Assembly: GCA_016213205.1 (NCBI GenBank)
Contig: JACRAZ010000065.1
Location: 1-64,000 of the forward strand
Reading direction: 5' to 3'
DNA length: 64,000 nt
Source of the DNA: Burkholderiales bacterium
GTDB lineage: Bacteria > Pseudomonadota > Gammaproteobacteria > Burkholderiales > Burkholderiaceae_C
Translations under genes and position numbers: made by a program
Part shown: one piece after another, positions 16,912 through 25,148 of the stretch
Numbering within the stretch: position 1 is the stretch's first letter
Layout of the letters: the number at the start of each line of letters is the position of its first letter
Notes under the pieces: generated by a model
Databases searched by the model: none
What the model was told of the DNA's origin: nothing
What the model saw: only the letters and a program-made list of their open reading frames with translations

Positions 16912-17949
16912 TCAGTAACGGAACGGCCAATGTGTCCAGTAGTGCTTGAGGTCGCGCCAGCGGCCGACCAGGCCGTCGGGTTCGAAGCGCAGGAAGAGCA
17001 CGATGGCCAGGCCATAGACGATGCCCTTGATCTCGAAGGCGGCCGTGGACAGCGCGCCCGAGCCGAGCGCGCTGAACAGCAGGCCCAGGCCCTCGTTGAG
17101 CACGAAGATGAACACCGCGCCCAGCAGCGCGCCCGACACCGTGCCCAGGCCGCCGACGATCAGCATCGACAGCGCCTCGATCGACACCAGCAGGCTGAAG
17201 CTGTCGACGTTGAGGTAGCGGGTGTAGAAAGCCAGCAGCGCACCGGCCACGCCGGTGTAGAAGGCGCTCACGGTGAAGGCGAGCAGCCGCCAGCGCACCA
17301 GGTTCACCCCCATCGCGCGCGCGGCGATGTCGTGCTCGCGGATCGCCATCAGCGCCCTGCCGACGCGGCTGCGCTGCAGGTTCAGCGTGGCGAACACCGC
17401 CAGCAGCAACACCGCCAGCACCACGTAGTAGTAGCCGCCTTCGGCCGCGAGCGGCTGGCCGAGCAGCGCCGGCTGCGGCACTTTCAAGCCCTCGGAGCCG
17501 CCGGTCAACTCGCCACCGTTGAGGATGAGGTGGTTGATGATCACCGCGAAGGCCATCGTCGTGATCGCGAGGTACAGGCCCTTCAGACGCAGCGAGGGCA
17601 CGCCCACCACCAGGCCGGCGGCCGCGGAAGCGATGCCGCCGGCCAGCAGCGCCGCAGGCATCGGCCAGCCGTAGCGTCCTGCCACGATGCCGGCCGCATA
17701 CGCGCCCACCGCCAGGAAGCCGGCGTGGCCCAGCGAGATGAGGCCGGTCGTGCCGGTGAGGATGTTCAGTCCCAGCACGCCGACGGCCGTGATCAGCAGC
17801 AGCAGCAGCAGCGAGACGAAGTACTTGCCGATGAGCAGCGGCGCGAGCGCGATCGCCGCCACCAGCACCAGCGACCAGACGATCACCGGCACGGAGTCGG
17901 TCAGCGCCAGCAACTGGCGGTAGGTTTCCTTGAAGTTGCCGCTGCGCAT
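16912..17949 (-). CDS. livM: Branched-chain-type ABC transporter permease LivM
   Basis: A 345-residue integral membrane protein with about nine or ten hydrophobic segments and the LivM family signature GLNILTGTTGLISLGHAGFLAVGAYAAG near residues 60-90 (reported here in parts: TGLISLGHAGF). A second landmark is LRLKGLYLAITTMAF, and a third FTVSAFYTGVAGALLAFYT. It pairs with LivH to form the membrane channel for a carboxylate or amino-acid-like ligand. The start overlaps the livH stop as ATGA at 17949, so the two are translationally coupled. Confidence 0.9.
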   Translation of the reverse strand: MRSGNFKETYRQLLALTDSVPVIVWSLVLVAAIALAPLLIGKYFVSLLLLLLITAVGVLGLNILTGTTGLISLGHAGFLAVGAYAAGIVAGRYGWPMPAALLAGGIASAAAGLVVGVPSLRLKGLYLAITTMAFAVIINHLILNGGELTGGSEGLKVPQPALLGQPLAAEGGYYYVVLAVLLLAVFATLNLQRSRVGRALMAIREHDIAARAMGVNLVRWRLLAFTVSAFYTGVAGALLAFYTRYLNVDSFSLLVSIEALSMLIVGGLGTVSGALLGAVFIFVLNEGLGLLFSALGSGALSTAAFEIKGIVYGLAIVLFLRFEPDGLVGRWRDLKHYWTHWPFRY

Positions 17950-18821
17950 CAGACTCGCTCGATCTCGGCTTTGCCGAACAGGCCGTAGGGCCGGACCATC
18001 AGAACCACCAGGATCAGCACGAAGCCGGCGATTTCCTTCATGCCGCGGCCGATGTAGCCTTCCGACAGGTTCTCTGCCACGCCGATCAGCACCCCGCCCA
18101 GCGCAGCGCCGAACACCGAATCGAGCCCACCGAGGATCACCGCCGGGAAGCTGCGCAAGCCCGTGAGCCACATGCCCGGGTTGAGGTCGTAGATCACCCC
18201 CACCAGCACGCCGGCGATGGCCGCCAGCCCCGCCGACAGCGCCCACGACAACGCGAAGATGCGTTTGACGTTGATGCCCATCAGGAGCGCCGTCGTCTGC
18301 AGGTTGGCGGTGGCCCGCATCGCGATGCCGGTGCGCGAGAAGCGGAAGAACGCCCACAGCCCGCCGACCACGCAGGCCATGATGCCCAGCGCGTAGAGCT
18401 GCGCGGGATACAGCCCTGCCGGGCCGATGCGGATGGGTGTTGTGGACAGCCCGGTCGCCAGCGGCATCGGGTCGGCACCCCAGATCAGCACCACCACCGA
18501 GCGGATGATGACGGCCAGGCCGATCGTCACCATGACGGTGGAGAACACCGGCTGCCCCAGCATCGGGCGGATCAGCAGCACCTCGACCAAGAGGCCGATG
18601 AGCACCGAGACCCCGATCGACGCCAGCAGCAGCGCCCAGAAGCCGAGCTTGAAGGTGCCCACCAGCGTGAAGCCGATGTAGGCCACCAGCATCATCAATT
18701 CGCCTTGGGCGAAGTTCACGACGCCGGTGGCGCGGAAGATCATCGCGAAGCCCATGCCGATGAAGCCGTACACCAGCCCCACGGCCACGCCCGAGATCAG
18801 CAGTTGAACGAAGTAGTCCAT
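17949..18821 (-). CDS. livH: Branched-chain-type ABC transporter permease LivH
   Basis: A 290-residue membrane protein with about eight hydrophobic helices. It shows the LivH signature GLVYGFIGMGFAMIFRATGV followed by NFAQGEL near the N-terminus, plus SWALSAGLAAIAGVLVG and PAVILGGLDSVFGAALGG. It forms the permease pair with LivM. It is coupled by ATGA overlaps to the ligase gene upstream (18821) and to livM downstream (17949). An acyl-CoA ligase gene between livG and livH is an arrangement known from other Burkholderiales and points to uptake followed by CoA activation. Confidence 0.9.
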   Translation of the reverse strand: MDYFVQLLISGVAVGLVYGFIGMGFAMIFRATGVVNFAQGELMMLVAYIGFTLVGTFKLGFWALLLASIGVSVLIGLLVEVLLIRPMLGQPVFSTVMVTIGLAVIIRSVVVLIWGADPMPLATGLSTTPIRIGPAGLYPAQLYALGIMACVVGGLWAFFRFSRTGIAMRATANLQTTALLMGINVKRIFALSWALSAGLAAIAGVLVGVIYDLNPGMWLTGLRSFPAVILGGLDSVFGAALGGVLIGVAENLSEGYIGRGMKEIAGFVLILVVLMVRPYGLFGKAEIERV

Positions 18822-20701
18822 CAGGCCGTGCCCCCGCCGTAGATCACTTCGATCTCTCGCGCGAACTTCTTGCCGATGATGTTGCGGCGCACCTTCTGCG
18901 TGGCGGTCAGCTCGCCGTCGTCGTGGTCGAGTTCCTTCTCGAGGATGAGGAACTTGCGGATGTTCTCCACCCGCGCGAAGAGCTTGTTCACGCGCCGCAC
19001 CTCTATGTCGACCAGCTCGCGCACCTCGGGCAGCTGCGACAGGCTGCGGTAGGTGGTGAAGGCCAGGCGCTTCTCCTGCGCCCACTTGCCGACGGTGTCG
19101 TAGTCGATCTGCACCAGCGCCGAGAGGAAGTGCCGCCCGTCGCCCAGCACGATGGCCTCGCGTATGTACAGGCTATCCTTCAGCGCGTTCTCGATCTCGG
19201 AGGGCGAGATGTTCTTGCCGCCGCTGGTGATGATGATGGCCTTCTTGCGGTCGACGATCATCAACTCCTGGTTGGGTGCCAGCGCCACGATGTCGCCGGT
19301 GTGCAGCCAGCCGTCCTGCACCGTGAGCGCGGTGGCGTTGTTGTCGTGGATGTAGCCCTTGAAGACGGCAGGGTGCTTGACGACCAGCTCGCCGTCCTCG
19401 GCGATCTTCCAGTTCAGGCCTTCGATCGGGGTGCCGGTGGCACCCAGGCGCTCGGCCTTCGCGTGCTGGTGGAAGATCACGCCGCCCGATTCCGTCATGC
19501 CGTACACCTGATAGACCGGCAGGCCCAGGATGCGGAAGAACTTCAGCACCTCGGGCGAGACGCTGGCGCCGCCGCAGAAGCCGCAGCGCATGCGGTCCAG
19601 CCCGACGAACTTCTGCAGGTTGCGGAACATCAGCAGCCACAGCAGGCCGAACTGCAACCTGTCGCCGAGCGTGCGCTGCCCGCCACGCTGCTCGACACGC
19701 TCGAACAGCGACTTGCCCGACTCGAAGCAGCGCGCGAAAGCCCAGCGCTGCAGGCGCGTGGCGTCCTGCATGCGCATCAGGATGCCCTGCTGCAGCTTCT
19801 CCCAGATGCGCGGCACGCCAAGGAACACCTTGGGCGCGATTTCGCGCAGGTTGGCGGCCACGGTGTCGATCGACTCGGCGTAGTTCACCACGCCGCCGGT
19901 CATCATGTGCATCACGGTCGAGAAGGCGCGCTCGGCCACGTGGCAGAGCGGCAGGTAGCACAGCACTTCCATGTTGTGCCGGTCCAGGCCGAAGCAGCGG
20001 CGCAGCTTGTCGGTGGTGACGAGCAGGTTGCGGTGCGACAGCATCGCGCCCTTGGGCGGCCCGGTGGTGCCCGAGGTGTAGACCAGCATGCAGGTGTCGT
20101 CGGGCTGCGTCGCGGCGATGCCGTCATCGAAGGCACGCGCCTGCTCCGGCGACTCGGCGGCGTATTGATCTCCCAGCTCGAGCACCTCGTCGAAGGACAG
20201 CAGCTTGTCGCGCGGGTAGCCGCGCATGCCCTTCATGTCCACCGCGATGATCTTGGCGACGTCGGGCAGGCCGACCTCGTGCTTGCTCATCGCGTCCAGC
20301 ACCTTGTCGACCTGTTCCTGGTCGCCGCACACCACGAAGCGGCTGTTGGAGTGGTGGACGATGTACTGCAGCTCCGGCCAGGGGTTGGTGGGGTAGATGC
20401 CGACCACCACGCCGCCGATGGCCTGTGTGCCCAGGTCGGCGAACATCCACTGCGGCGTGTCCTCGCTGGCGATGGCCAGGCGCTCGCCGCGCCGGAAGCC
20501 CAGTTTCAGCAGGCCGAGCGCGAAGCGCCGAGCGGCGTCGTGGTAGTCAGCCCAGGTCATCCGGTTCCAGATGCCGAGGTCCTTCTCGCGCAGCGCCAGT
20601 GCGCCGGGCGTCGTGCGCGCCCAGTGCTGCAGCAGCTTGGGCAGGGTGTGCTCGCCGTTGTTAAGCGCGGCGTCCAGGCCGCTGTCGCTGGTGAAGCTCA
20701 T
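18821..20701 (-). CDS. Long-chain-type AMP-dependent acyl-CoA ligase embedded in the liv operon
   Basis: A 626-residue ANL ligase of the FadD15/long-chain type. The A3 loop reads VYTSGTTGPPKGAMLSH, A5 is YGMTESGG, and further on come LHTGDI and DRKKAIIITSGGKNISPSEIE. Its C-terminal lysine region is KVRRNIIGKKF. It would convert an imported carboxylic acid to its CoA thioester. It overlaps livG (20698-20701) and livH (18821) by ATGA/TGA contacts, so it is made together with the transporter. The size and SGGKNISPSEIE match ligases for long or bulky acids; the exact acid is not readable. Confidence 0.88.
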   Translation of the reverse strand: MSFTSDSGLDAALNNGEHTLPKLLQHWARTTPGALALREKDLGIWNRMTWADYHDAARRFALGLLKLGFRRGERLAIASEDTPQWMFADLGTQAIGGVVVGIYPTNPWPELQYIVHHSNSRFVVCGDQEQVDKVLDAMSKHEVGLPDVAKIIAVDMKGMRGYPRDKLLSFDEVLELGDQYAAESPEQARAFDDGIAATQPDDTCMLVYTSGTTGPPKGAMLSHRNLLVTTDKLRRCFGLDRHNMEVLCYLPLCHVAERAFSTVMHMMTGGVVNYAESIDTVAANLREIAPKVFLGVPRIWEKLQQGILMRMQDATRLQRWAFARCFESGKSLFERVEQRGGQRTLGDRLQFGLLWLLMFRNLQKFVGLDRMRCGFCGGASVSPEVLKFFRILGLPVYQVYGMTESGGVIFHQHAKAERLGATGTPIEGLNWKIAEDGELVVKHPAVFKGYIHDNNATALTVQDGWLHTGDIVALAPNQELMIVDRKKAIIITSGGKNISPSEIENALKDSLYIREAIVLGDGRHFLSALVQIDYDTVGKWAQEKRLAFTTYRSLSQLPEVRELVDIEVRRVNKLFARVENIRKFLILEKELDHDDGELTATQKVRRNIIGKKFAREIEVIYGGGTA

Positions 20702-21477
20702 GCGGCCTTCGCCCCGCCCAGATAGGCCTCGATCACCGCCGGGTCGGCCGAGACCTGCGCCGGCGTGCCCTCGGCGATCTTGCGGCCGAAGTTCAGCACG
20801 CAGACGCGGTCGGAGATGTCCATCACGATGCCCATGTCGTGTTCCACCATCAGCACGGTGACGCCGAGCTCGTCGCGGATGTCGAGCACGAAGCGCGCGA
20901 TGTCCTCGGTCTCTTCGGTGTTCATGCCGGAAACCATCTCGTCGAGCAGCAGCAGCTTGGGCTCGGTGGCCAGCGCGCGGCCGAGCTCGACGCGCTTTTG
21001 CATGCCGTACGACAGGGCGCCCACCGGCATGTCGCGGATGTCCTCGATCTCGAGGAAGTCGATGATCTCCTCCACCTTTCGGCGGTGCTCCAGCTCCTCG
21101 CGCCGCGCGCGGCCGAGGAACCAGGCGGCGTCGAAGACGTTGGTGCGCATGTGGGTGTGACGCCCCACGAGGAGGTTCTGCACCACGGTGGCGTGCTTGA
21201 ACACGGCCAGGTTCTGAAAGGTGCGCCCGATGCCTATCGCCGGCATGCGATGCGAGGGCAGGCGGGTGATCTCCCGGCCGTCGTAGCGGACCGTGCCGCC
21301 CGATGGGGGCACGATACCGCTGATCATGTTGAACGTGGTCGTCTTGCCAGCGCCGTTGGGGCCGATCAGCGAGTAGATCTCGCCGCGGCCGACATGGAAG
21401 CTCACGCCAGAAACCGCTTCGACACCGCCGAAGCGCTTCGTGAGGCCTTCGACCCTGAGCAGGCTGTCGTCGTGCAT
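20698..21477 (-). CDS. livG: ABC transporter ATP-binding protein LivG
   Basis: A 259-residue ATPase. Walker A is GPNGAGKTT (about residues 38-46), the Q-loop lies in GIGRTFQNL, the signature is LSYGMQKRVELGRAL, Walker B is LLLLDE and the switch His is in VEHDMG. The extended loop between Q-loop and signature (HTHMRTNVFDAAWFLG) is the LivG-specific insertion. It energises LivH/LivM uptake together with LivF. It is seven bases downstream of livF and overlaps the ligase gene by four bases. Confidence 0.92.
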   Translation of the reverse strand: MHDDSLLRVEGLTKRFGGVEAVSGVSFHVGRGEIYSLIGPNGAGKTTTFNMISGIVPPSGGTVRYDGREITRLPSHRMPAIGIGRTFQNLAVFKHATVVQNLLVGRHTHMRTNVFDAAWFLGRARREELEHRRKVEEIIDFLEIEDIRDMPVGALSYGMQKRVELGRALATEPKLLLLDEMVSGMNTEETEDIARFVLDIRDELGVTVLMVEHDMGIVMDISDRVCVLNFGRKIAEGTPAQVSADPAVIEAYLGGAKAA

Positions 21478-21484
21478 GCGGACC

Positions 21485-22276
21485 TCAGGACAACCAGCGC
21501 TTGCGGCGCTTGTAGTGCTTGACCTCGCGCATGCTCTTGCGTGTGCCGCCTTCTGCGAAGCCGAGGTAGAACTCGCGCACGTCCTCGTTGCGCAAGAGCT
21601 TGTCGGCCGGGCCGTCGAGCACGATGCGTCCGTTTTCCATGATGTAGCCCTCGTCGGCCACGGCCAGCGCAGCCTGGGCGTTCTGCTCGACCAGCAGGAT
21701 GCTCACACCGCTGTCGCGCCGCAACTGTGTGACGATGCCGAAGATCTCCTCGCAGATCTGCGGCGCCAGGCCGAGCGTGGGTTCGTCGAGCATCAGCACC
21801 TTGGGCTCGGACATCAACGCACGGCCGATTGCCACCATCTGCTGCTCGCCGCCGGACAGGTAGCCCGAGACCGTCGTCCGCTTCTGGGTCAGGCGCGGGA
21901 ACAGGGCGTAGGCCCGCTCCAGGCCGCGGCGCGAGTCGGCAGCGCTGCGCGTGTAGCCGCCCATCAGCAGGTTCTCTTCGACCGTGAGCTGGTCGAACAG
22001 CCGCCGCCCCTCGGGCACCATCACGATGCCCTGCCGGACGATGCGGTCTGGCGCCATGCCGGCCAGCGGGCGGCCCTCGAAGCTGATCTGCCCGGCCTTG
22101 ACCTCGCCGTCTTCCGGATAGAGCACGCCGGAGATGGCCTTCAGCGTGGTGGACTTGCCGGCGCCATTGGCGCCCAGCAGCGCCACGATGCGGCCCTTGC
22201 CGAGCGTGAGCGACACCTCGCGCACCGCCTCGATGGTGTTGTCGTAGACGATCTGGACGTTGGTCAGTGCAAGCAT
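21485..22276 (-). CDS. livF: ABC transporter ATP-binding protein LivF
   Basis: A 263-residue ATPase. Walker A is GANGAGKST, then QGIVMVPEGRRLFDQLTVEENL (reported in parts: VPEGRRLF is the LivF hallmark), signature LSGGEQQMVAIGRAL, Walker B VLMLDEP and switch His replaced by Gln in LVEQN, as usual for LivF. The C-terminus carries an extra basic tail (KHYKRRKRWLS). It lies 21 bp downstream of badI and seven bases upstream of livG. Confidence 0.92.
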   Translation of the reverse strand: MLALTNVQIVYDNTIEAVREVSLTLGKGRIVALLGANGAGKSTTLKAISGVLYPEDGEVKAGQISFEGRPLAGMAPDRIVRQGIVMVPEGRRLFDQLTVEENLLMGGYTRSAADSRRGLERAYALFPRLTQKRTTVSGYLSGGEQQMVAIGRALMSEPKVLMLDEPTLGLAPQICEEIFGIVTQLRRDSGVSILLVEQNAQAALAVADEGYIMENGRIVLDGPADKLLRNEDVREFYLGFAEGGTRKSMREVKHYKRRKRWLS

Positions 22277-22297
22277 GCCAATTGCACTCGTTGCAGT

Positions 22298-23083
22298 TCA
22301 GCCGCCGGCGAACTTGCGGAAGTCGGGCTTGCGCTTCTCAAGGAAGGCGCGCACGCCTTCCTTCGATTCGTCGGTGTTGTAGTACAGGCTCAGCGCCTGC
22401 ATGCCCAGGCTGCCGATGCCACGGATGTGCTCGGTGGAGGCGTTGAACGAGCGCTTGGCGATGGCGATCGCGGTGGGGCTCTTCTCGACCAGTTCGCGAC
22501 CCCACTTGGCCACTTCGGCGTCGAGCAGCTCGTGCGGCACCACCACGTTGCACAGGCCCATGGCCAGCGCTTCCTGCGCGCTGTAGCGGCGGCACATGTA
22601 CCAGATCTCGCGCGCCTTCTTCTCGCCGACCACGGCGGCCAGGTAGGCCGTGCCCCACCCGGGGTCGACCGAGCCGACCTTGGGGCCGACCTGGCCGAAC
22701 ACCGCCTTGTCGGAGGCGATGGTCATGTCGCACAGCGTGGCGATGACGTTGCCGCCGCCGATGGCGAAGCCCTGCACGCGGGCGATCACGGGCTTGGGCA
22801 CGTCGCGGATGGCGCTGTGCAGTTCCTCGATCGGCAGGCCGGCGGTGCCACGGCCGTCGTACTGGCCGGAGTGCGCCGACTGGTCGCCGCCGGTGCAGAA
22901 GGCGCGGTCCCCGGTGCCGGTGATCACGATGGCCGCGATCTTCTTGTCCCAGCCCGCCTTCATCATCGCGTGCAGCATCTCTTCGATCGTCTGCCCGCGG
23001 AAGGCGTTCATCACCGTGGGGCGGTTGATCGCGATGGTCGCGATCTGGTCGCGCTCTTCGTAGAGGATGTCGGTGTAGTTCAT
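22298..23083 (-). CDS. badI: BadI-like 2-ketocyclohexanecarboxyl-CoA hydrolase
   Basis: A 261-residue crotonase-fold protein that matches remembered BadI of Rhodopseudomonas almost block for block: RPTVMNAFRG, GDRAFCTGGDQS, YDGRGT, EELHSAIRDVPKPVIARVQG, FGQVGPKVGSVDPG and VVGEKKAREIWYMC. The positions of the two hydratase glutamates are not Glu (GGGNVIA; QVGPK), as expected for a ring-opening hydrolase (MenB-like branch). BadI cleaves 2-ketocyclohexanecarboxyl-CoA to pimeloyl-CoA in anaerobic benzoate and cyclohexanecarboxylate pathways. It lies between a BadH-like dehydrogenase and the liv transporter. The exact ring substrate may be a substituted relative. Confidence 0.85.
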   Translation of the reverse strand: MNYTDILYEERDQIATIAINRPTVMNAFRGQTIEEMLHAMMKAGWDKKIAAIVITGTGDRAFCTGGDQSAHSGQYDGRGTAGLPIEELHSAIRDVPKPVIARVQGFAIGGGNVIATLCDMTIASDKAVFGQVGPKVGSVDPGWGTAYLAAVVGEKKAREIWYMCRRYSAQEALAMGLCNVVVPHELLDAEVAKWGRELVEKSPTAIAIAKRSFNASTEHIRGIGSLGMQALSLYYNTDESKEGVRAFLEKRKPDFRKFAGG

Positions 23084-23099
23084 CGTCGCAGCCCCCGGT

Positions 23100-23894
23100 T
23101 CAGCCGATCATGCTGTAGCCGCCGGAGACGCTGAGCACCTGGCCGGTCACGTGGCCGGCCTTGCCCGAGGCGAGGAACACCACGGCGTTGGCCACGTCCT
23201 GCGGGCGGCCGACCTTGCGCAACGGCATCGCCTTGGCGGCCTTCTCGATCTGCTCGGGCGAGAACATGCTGTCGGCGTTGGTCCACATGCTGCTGCCGCC
23301 CACTTCGTCGGCGCTGGAGGGGATCGTCACGCCCGGGCAGACCACGTTGCAGCGGATGCCGAAGCGCCCGTTCTCCTTGGCGATGGTCTTCATGAAGCTG
23401 TTGACCGCGGCCTTCACGCCGCCATAGACGGCCTCGCGCGGCTCGCCCTGGCGGCTGGCGTCGGAGCTGATGGAGACGATGGCGCCGCTGTTCTGCTTGA
23501 CCATGACGTCCAGCGCGGTCTTGGTGCAGTTCAGCACCCCCACGTAGTTGATGTCGATGACCTTGCGCCAGAACTCCGGCGTGGTCTGGGTGAAGAACAT
23601 CAGGTTGTCCCAGCCGACGTTGTTGACCAGTACGTCCACGCGGCCGTGCTTGTCGGTGGCCGCCTTGAACATGGCCTGCACCTGCTCGAGCTGCGTGACG
23701 TCGGTCTTCACCACCTGGGCCGAGGCGGCGCCGAGCTTCTTCGCGAACTCGGCCGTTTTCTCGGCCTGCGCGATGTCGATGTCGCCGATGGTCAGGTGTG
23801 CGCCTTCGGCGGCGAAGGCCAGCACGATGGCGCGGCCGATGTTCGAGCCGCCGCCGGTCACGATGACCGACTTGTCCTTGAGTTCGAGATCCAT
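23100..23894 (-). CDS. badH: SDR, BadH-like 2-hydroxycyclohexanecarboxyl-CoA dehydrogenase
   Basis: A 264-residue short-chain dehydrogenase: cofactor loop TGGGSNIGRAI, NNVGWDN (BadH-type NNAGWD), catalytic Ser in SISSDASRQGE and YxxxK as YGGVK, ending GQVLSVSGGYSMIG. These features resemble BadH, which oxidises 2-hydroxycyclohexanecarboxyl-CoA to the 2-keto ester that BadI cleaves. Position directly before badI (16 bp) supports the call. It is the first gene of the operon reaching to 13935. A promoter with an operator-like repeat lies 55-87 bp before its ATG (23894). Substrate is inferred. Confidence 0.78.
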   Translation of the reverse strand: MDLELKDKSVIVTGGGSNIGRAIVLAFAAEGAHLTIGDIDIAQAEKTAEFAKKLGAASAQVVKTDVTQLEQVQAMFKAATDKHGRVDVLVNNVGWDNLMFFTQTTPEFWRKVIDINYVGVLNCTKTALDVMVKQNSGAIVSISSDASRQGEPREAVYGGVKAAVNSFMKTIAKENGRFGIRCNVVCPGVTIPSSADEVGGSSMWTNADSMFSPEQIEKAAKAMPLRKVGRPQDVANAVVFLASGKAGHVTGQVLSVSGGYSMIG

Positions 23895-23948
23895 GTCGTC
23901 AACCTTTCGCTTTTTGTTTCCGCCGCGCACGCGGCGCGCAACCGTGGG

Positions 23949-23978
23949 AGTATATCGACCAAACGCTTGGTAGGGCAA
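23949..23978 (-). promoter_or_regulatory. Promoter of the badH-badI-liv operon
   Basis: On the minus strand TTGCCC and TATACT are separated by 18 bases, with the operator-like repeat between them. The core GTTTGGTCGATATACT is identical to the promoter region of the minus-strand operon starting at 30802. The hexamers are read by eye. Confidence 0.5.
23960..23973. promoter_or_regulatory. Operator-like site upstream of badH (CTACC-AAGC-GTTTG on minus strand)
   Basis: One arm differs by one base from the CTAAC-N4-GTTYG pattern seen elsewhere in the window. It also forms ACCAA-N4-TTGGT. It sits between the -35 and -10 of the badH promoter, where a repressor would block transcription. Confidence 0.5.
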
Positions 23979-24010
23979 TGTCCGGTGACGGAATGGCCGG
24001 TGGCCGGGCG

Positions 24011-24982
24011 CTACTCGATCTTGATGCCCGCCGACCTGATGAGCTTGCCGAAGCGCTCGTGGTCGGCCCGCAGCAGCGCATCGAATTCGGCCGATGGCCT
24101 GTACGCGGTGTCCAGGCCCTGCTCGGCCAGCTGCTGCTTCACGTCAGGCATGGCGAGGATGCGCGCGATCTCGGCCGACAGCTTCTCGACGATCGGGCGC
24201 GGCGTGCCCGCGGGTGCGAGCACGCCGAACCAGAGCTGGAAGTCGTACGCCGGCAGCCCGGCCTCCGCGAAGGTGGGCACGTCGGGCAGGGTGGCAAGCC
24301 GCCTGGTACCGGTGATCGCCAAGGCGCGCAGGCGCCCCGCCTTGACGTGCGGAATCGAGGTCACCGGCGTGTCGAAGTTGAGCTGGATCTGGCCACCGAT
24401 CAGGTCGGTCAGCGCCGGCGCGGTGCCTTTGTACGGCACATGTTGCATCTTCACCCCGGCGAGGCTCTTGAAGTACTCGCCGGCGAGGTGGGTCGAACTG
24501 CCGGTGCCCACTGCAGCGAAGTTCAGCTCGTTCGGCCTGGCCTTGGCCAGCGCGATGAACTCCGACACATTGGACGCGGGCACCGACGGATGCACCACCA
24601 GCACGAGCTGCGTTGTCACCAGGCTCGCCACCGGCGTGAAGTCGCGCAGCACATCGAAGGGCAGACTGGACACGAGGTGCGGCACCGTCACGTGCGTCGA
24701 GGCGGCCAGCGAGATGGTGTAGCCGTCGGGCGCCGACCTGGCCAGCGCCTCCGTGCCGATGACGGTGTTCGCGCCGGGCTTGTTGTCGATCAGCACCTGC
24801 TGCCCCCAGGCCTCGGTCAGCTTCGCGCCCACCAGGCGCGCCACGTAGCTGGTGCTGCCGCCCGGGGCGTAGGGCACGATGAAGCGGATCGGCTTGCTGG
24901 GGTAGCTTGCGGCTGCCGTCTGGGCGAGCGACGGGCCGGCCAGCGTCAGCGCGGCGACGAAGGCGAGCAGGGCTCTGATCAT
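24011..24982 (-). CDS. Bug/TctC-family tripartite tricarboxylate binding protein
   Basis: A 323-residue periplasmic protein with a signal peptide (about residues 1-21, GPSLAQ-TA). The Bug opening is YPSKPIRFIVPYAPGGSTSYVARL, followed by LIDNKPGANTVIGTE and later HVPYKGTAPALTDLIGGQ. These proteins bind small carboxylates for TctAB-type transporters or act as orphan sensors and are hugely expanded in Burkholderiales. No tctA/tctB genes are in the window. It is divergent from the Baeyer-Villiger monooxygenase gene and lies just upstream of the bad-liv operon. The ligand is unknown. Confidence 0.87.
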   Translation of the reverse strand: MIRALLAFVAALTLAGPSLAQTAAASYPSKPIRFIVPYAPGGSTSYVARLVGAKLTEAWGQQVLIDNKPGANTVIGTEALARSAPDGYTISLAASTHVTVPHLVSSLPFDVLRDFTPVASLVTTQLVLVVHPSVPASNVSEFIALAKARPNELNFAAVGTGSSTHLAGEYFKSLAGVKMQHVPYKGTAPALTDLIGGQIQLNFDTPVTSIPHVKAGRLRALAITGTRRLATLPDVPTFAEAGLPAYDFQLWFGVLAPAGTPRPIVEKLSAEIARILAMPDVKQQLAEQGLDTAYRPSAEFDALLRADHERFGKLIRSAGIKIE

Positions 24983-25077
24983 GGTGGACGTGCTCCTGGG
25001 GTCGGCCCGAGCCGACGGTCGGGCGCATGCCGGCGCAATGTAAGGAGCGCGCGCGCAAAGCTCCATGCGGAAATGCC

Positions 25078-25091
25078 CTAACGGCTGTTAG
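25078..25091. promoter_or_regulatory. Operator-like palindrome CTAAC-GGCT-GTTAG
   Basis: A perfect inverted repeat with a 4-bp spacer between the divergent Bug gene (start 24982) and the monooxygenase (start 25149). A -10-like TAGAAT at 25099-25104 follows on the plus strand. Confidence 0.55.
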
Positions 25092-25148
25092 TTGGAATTA
25101 GAATGTGCCACCTCGTACCGACCGTGGCCGAAGGGGCTTGGGAGCACC

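Noticed and set aside
18923..20725. 600-residue open frame on the plus strand
   Set aside because: Antisense shadow of the acyl-CoA ligase at 18821-20701.
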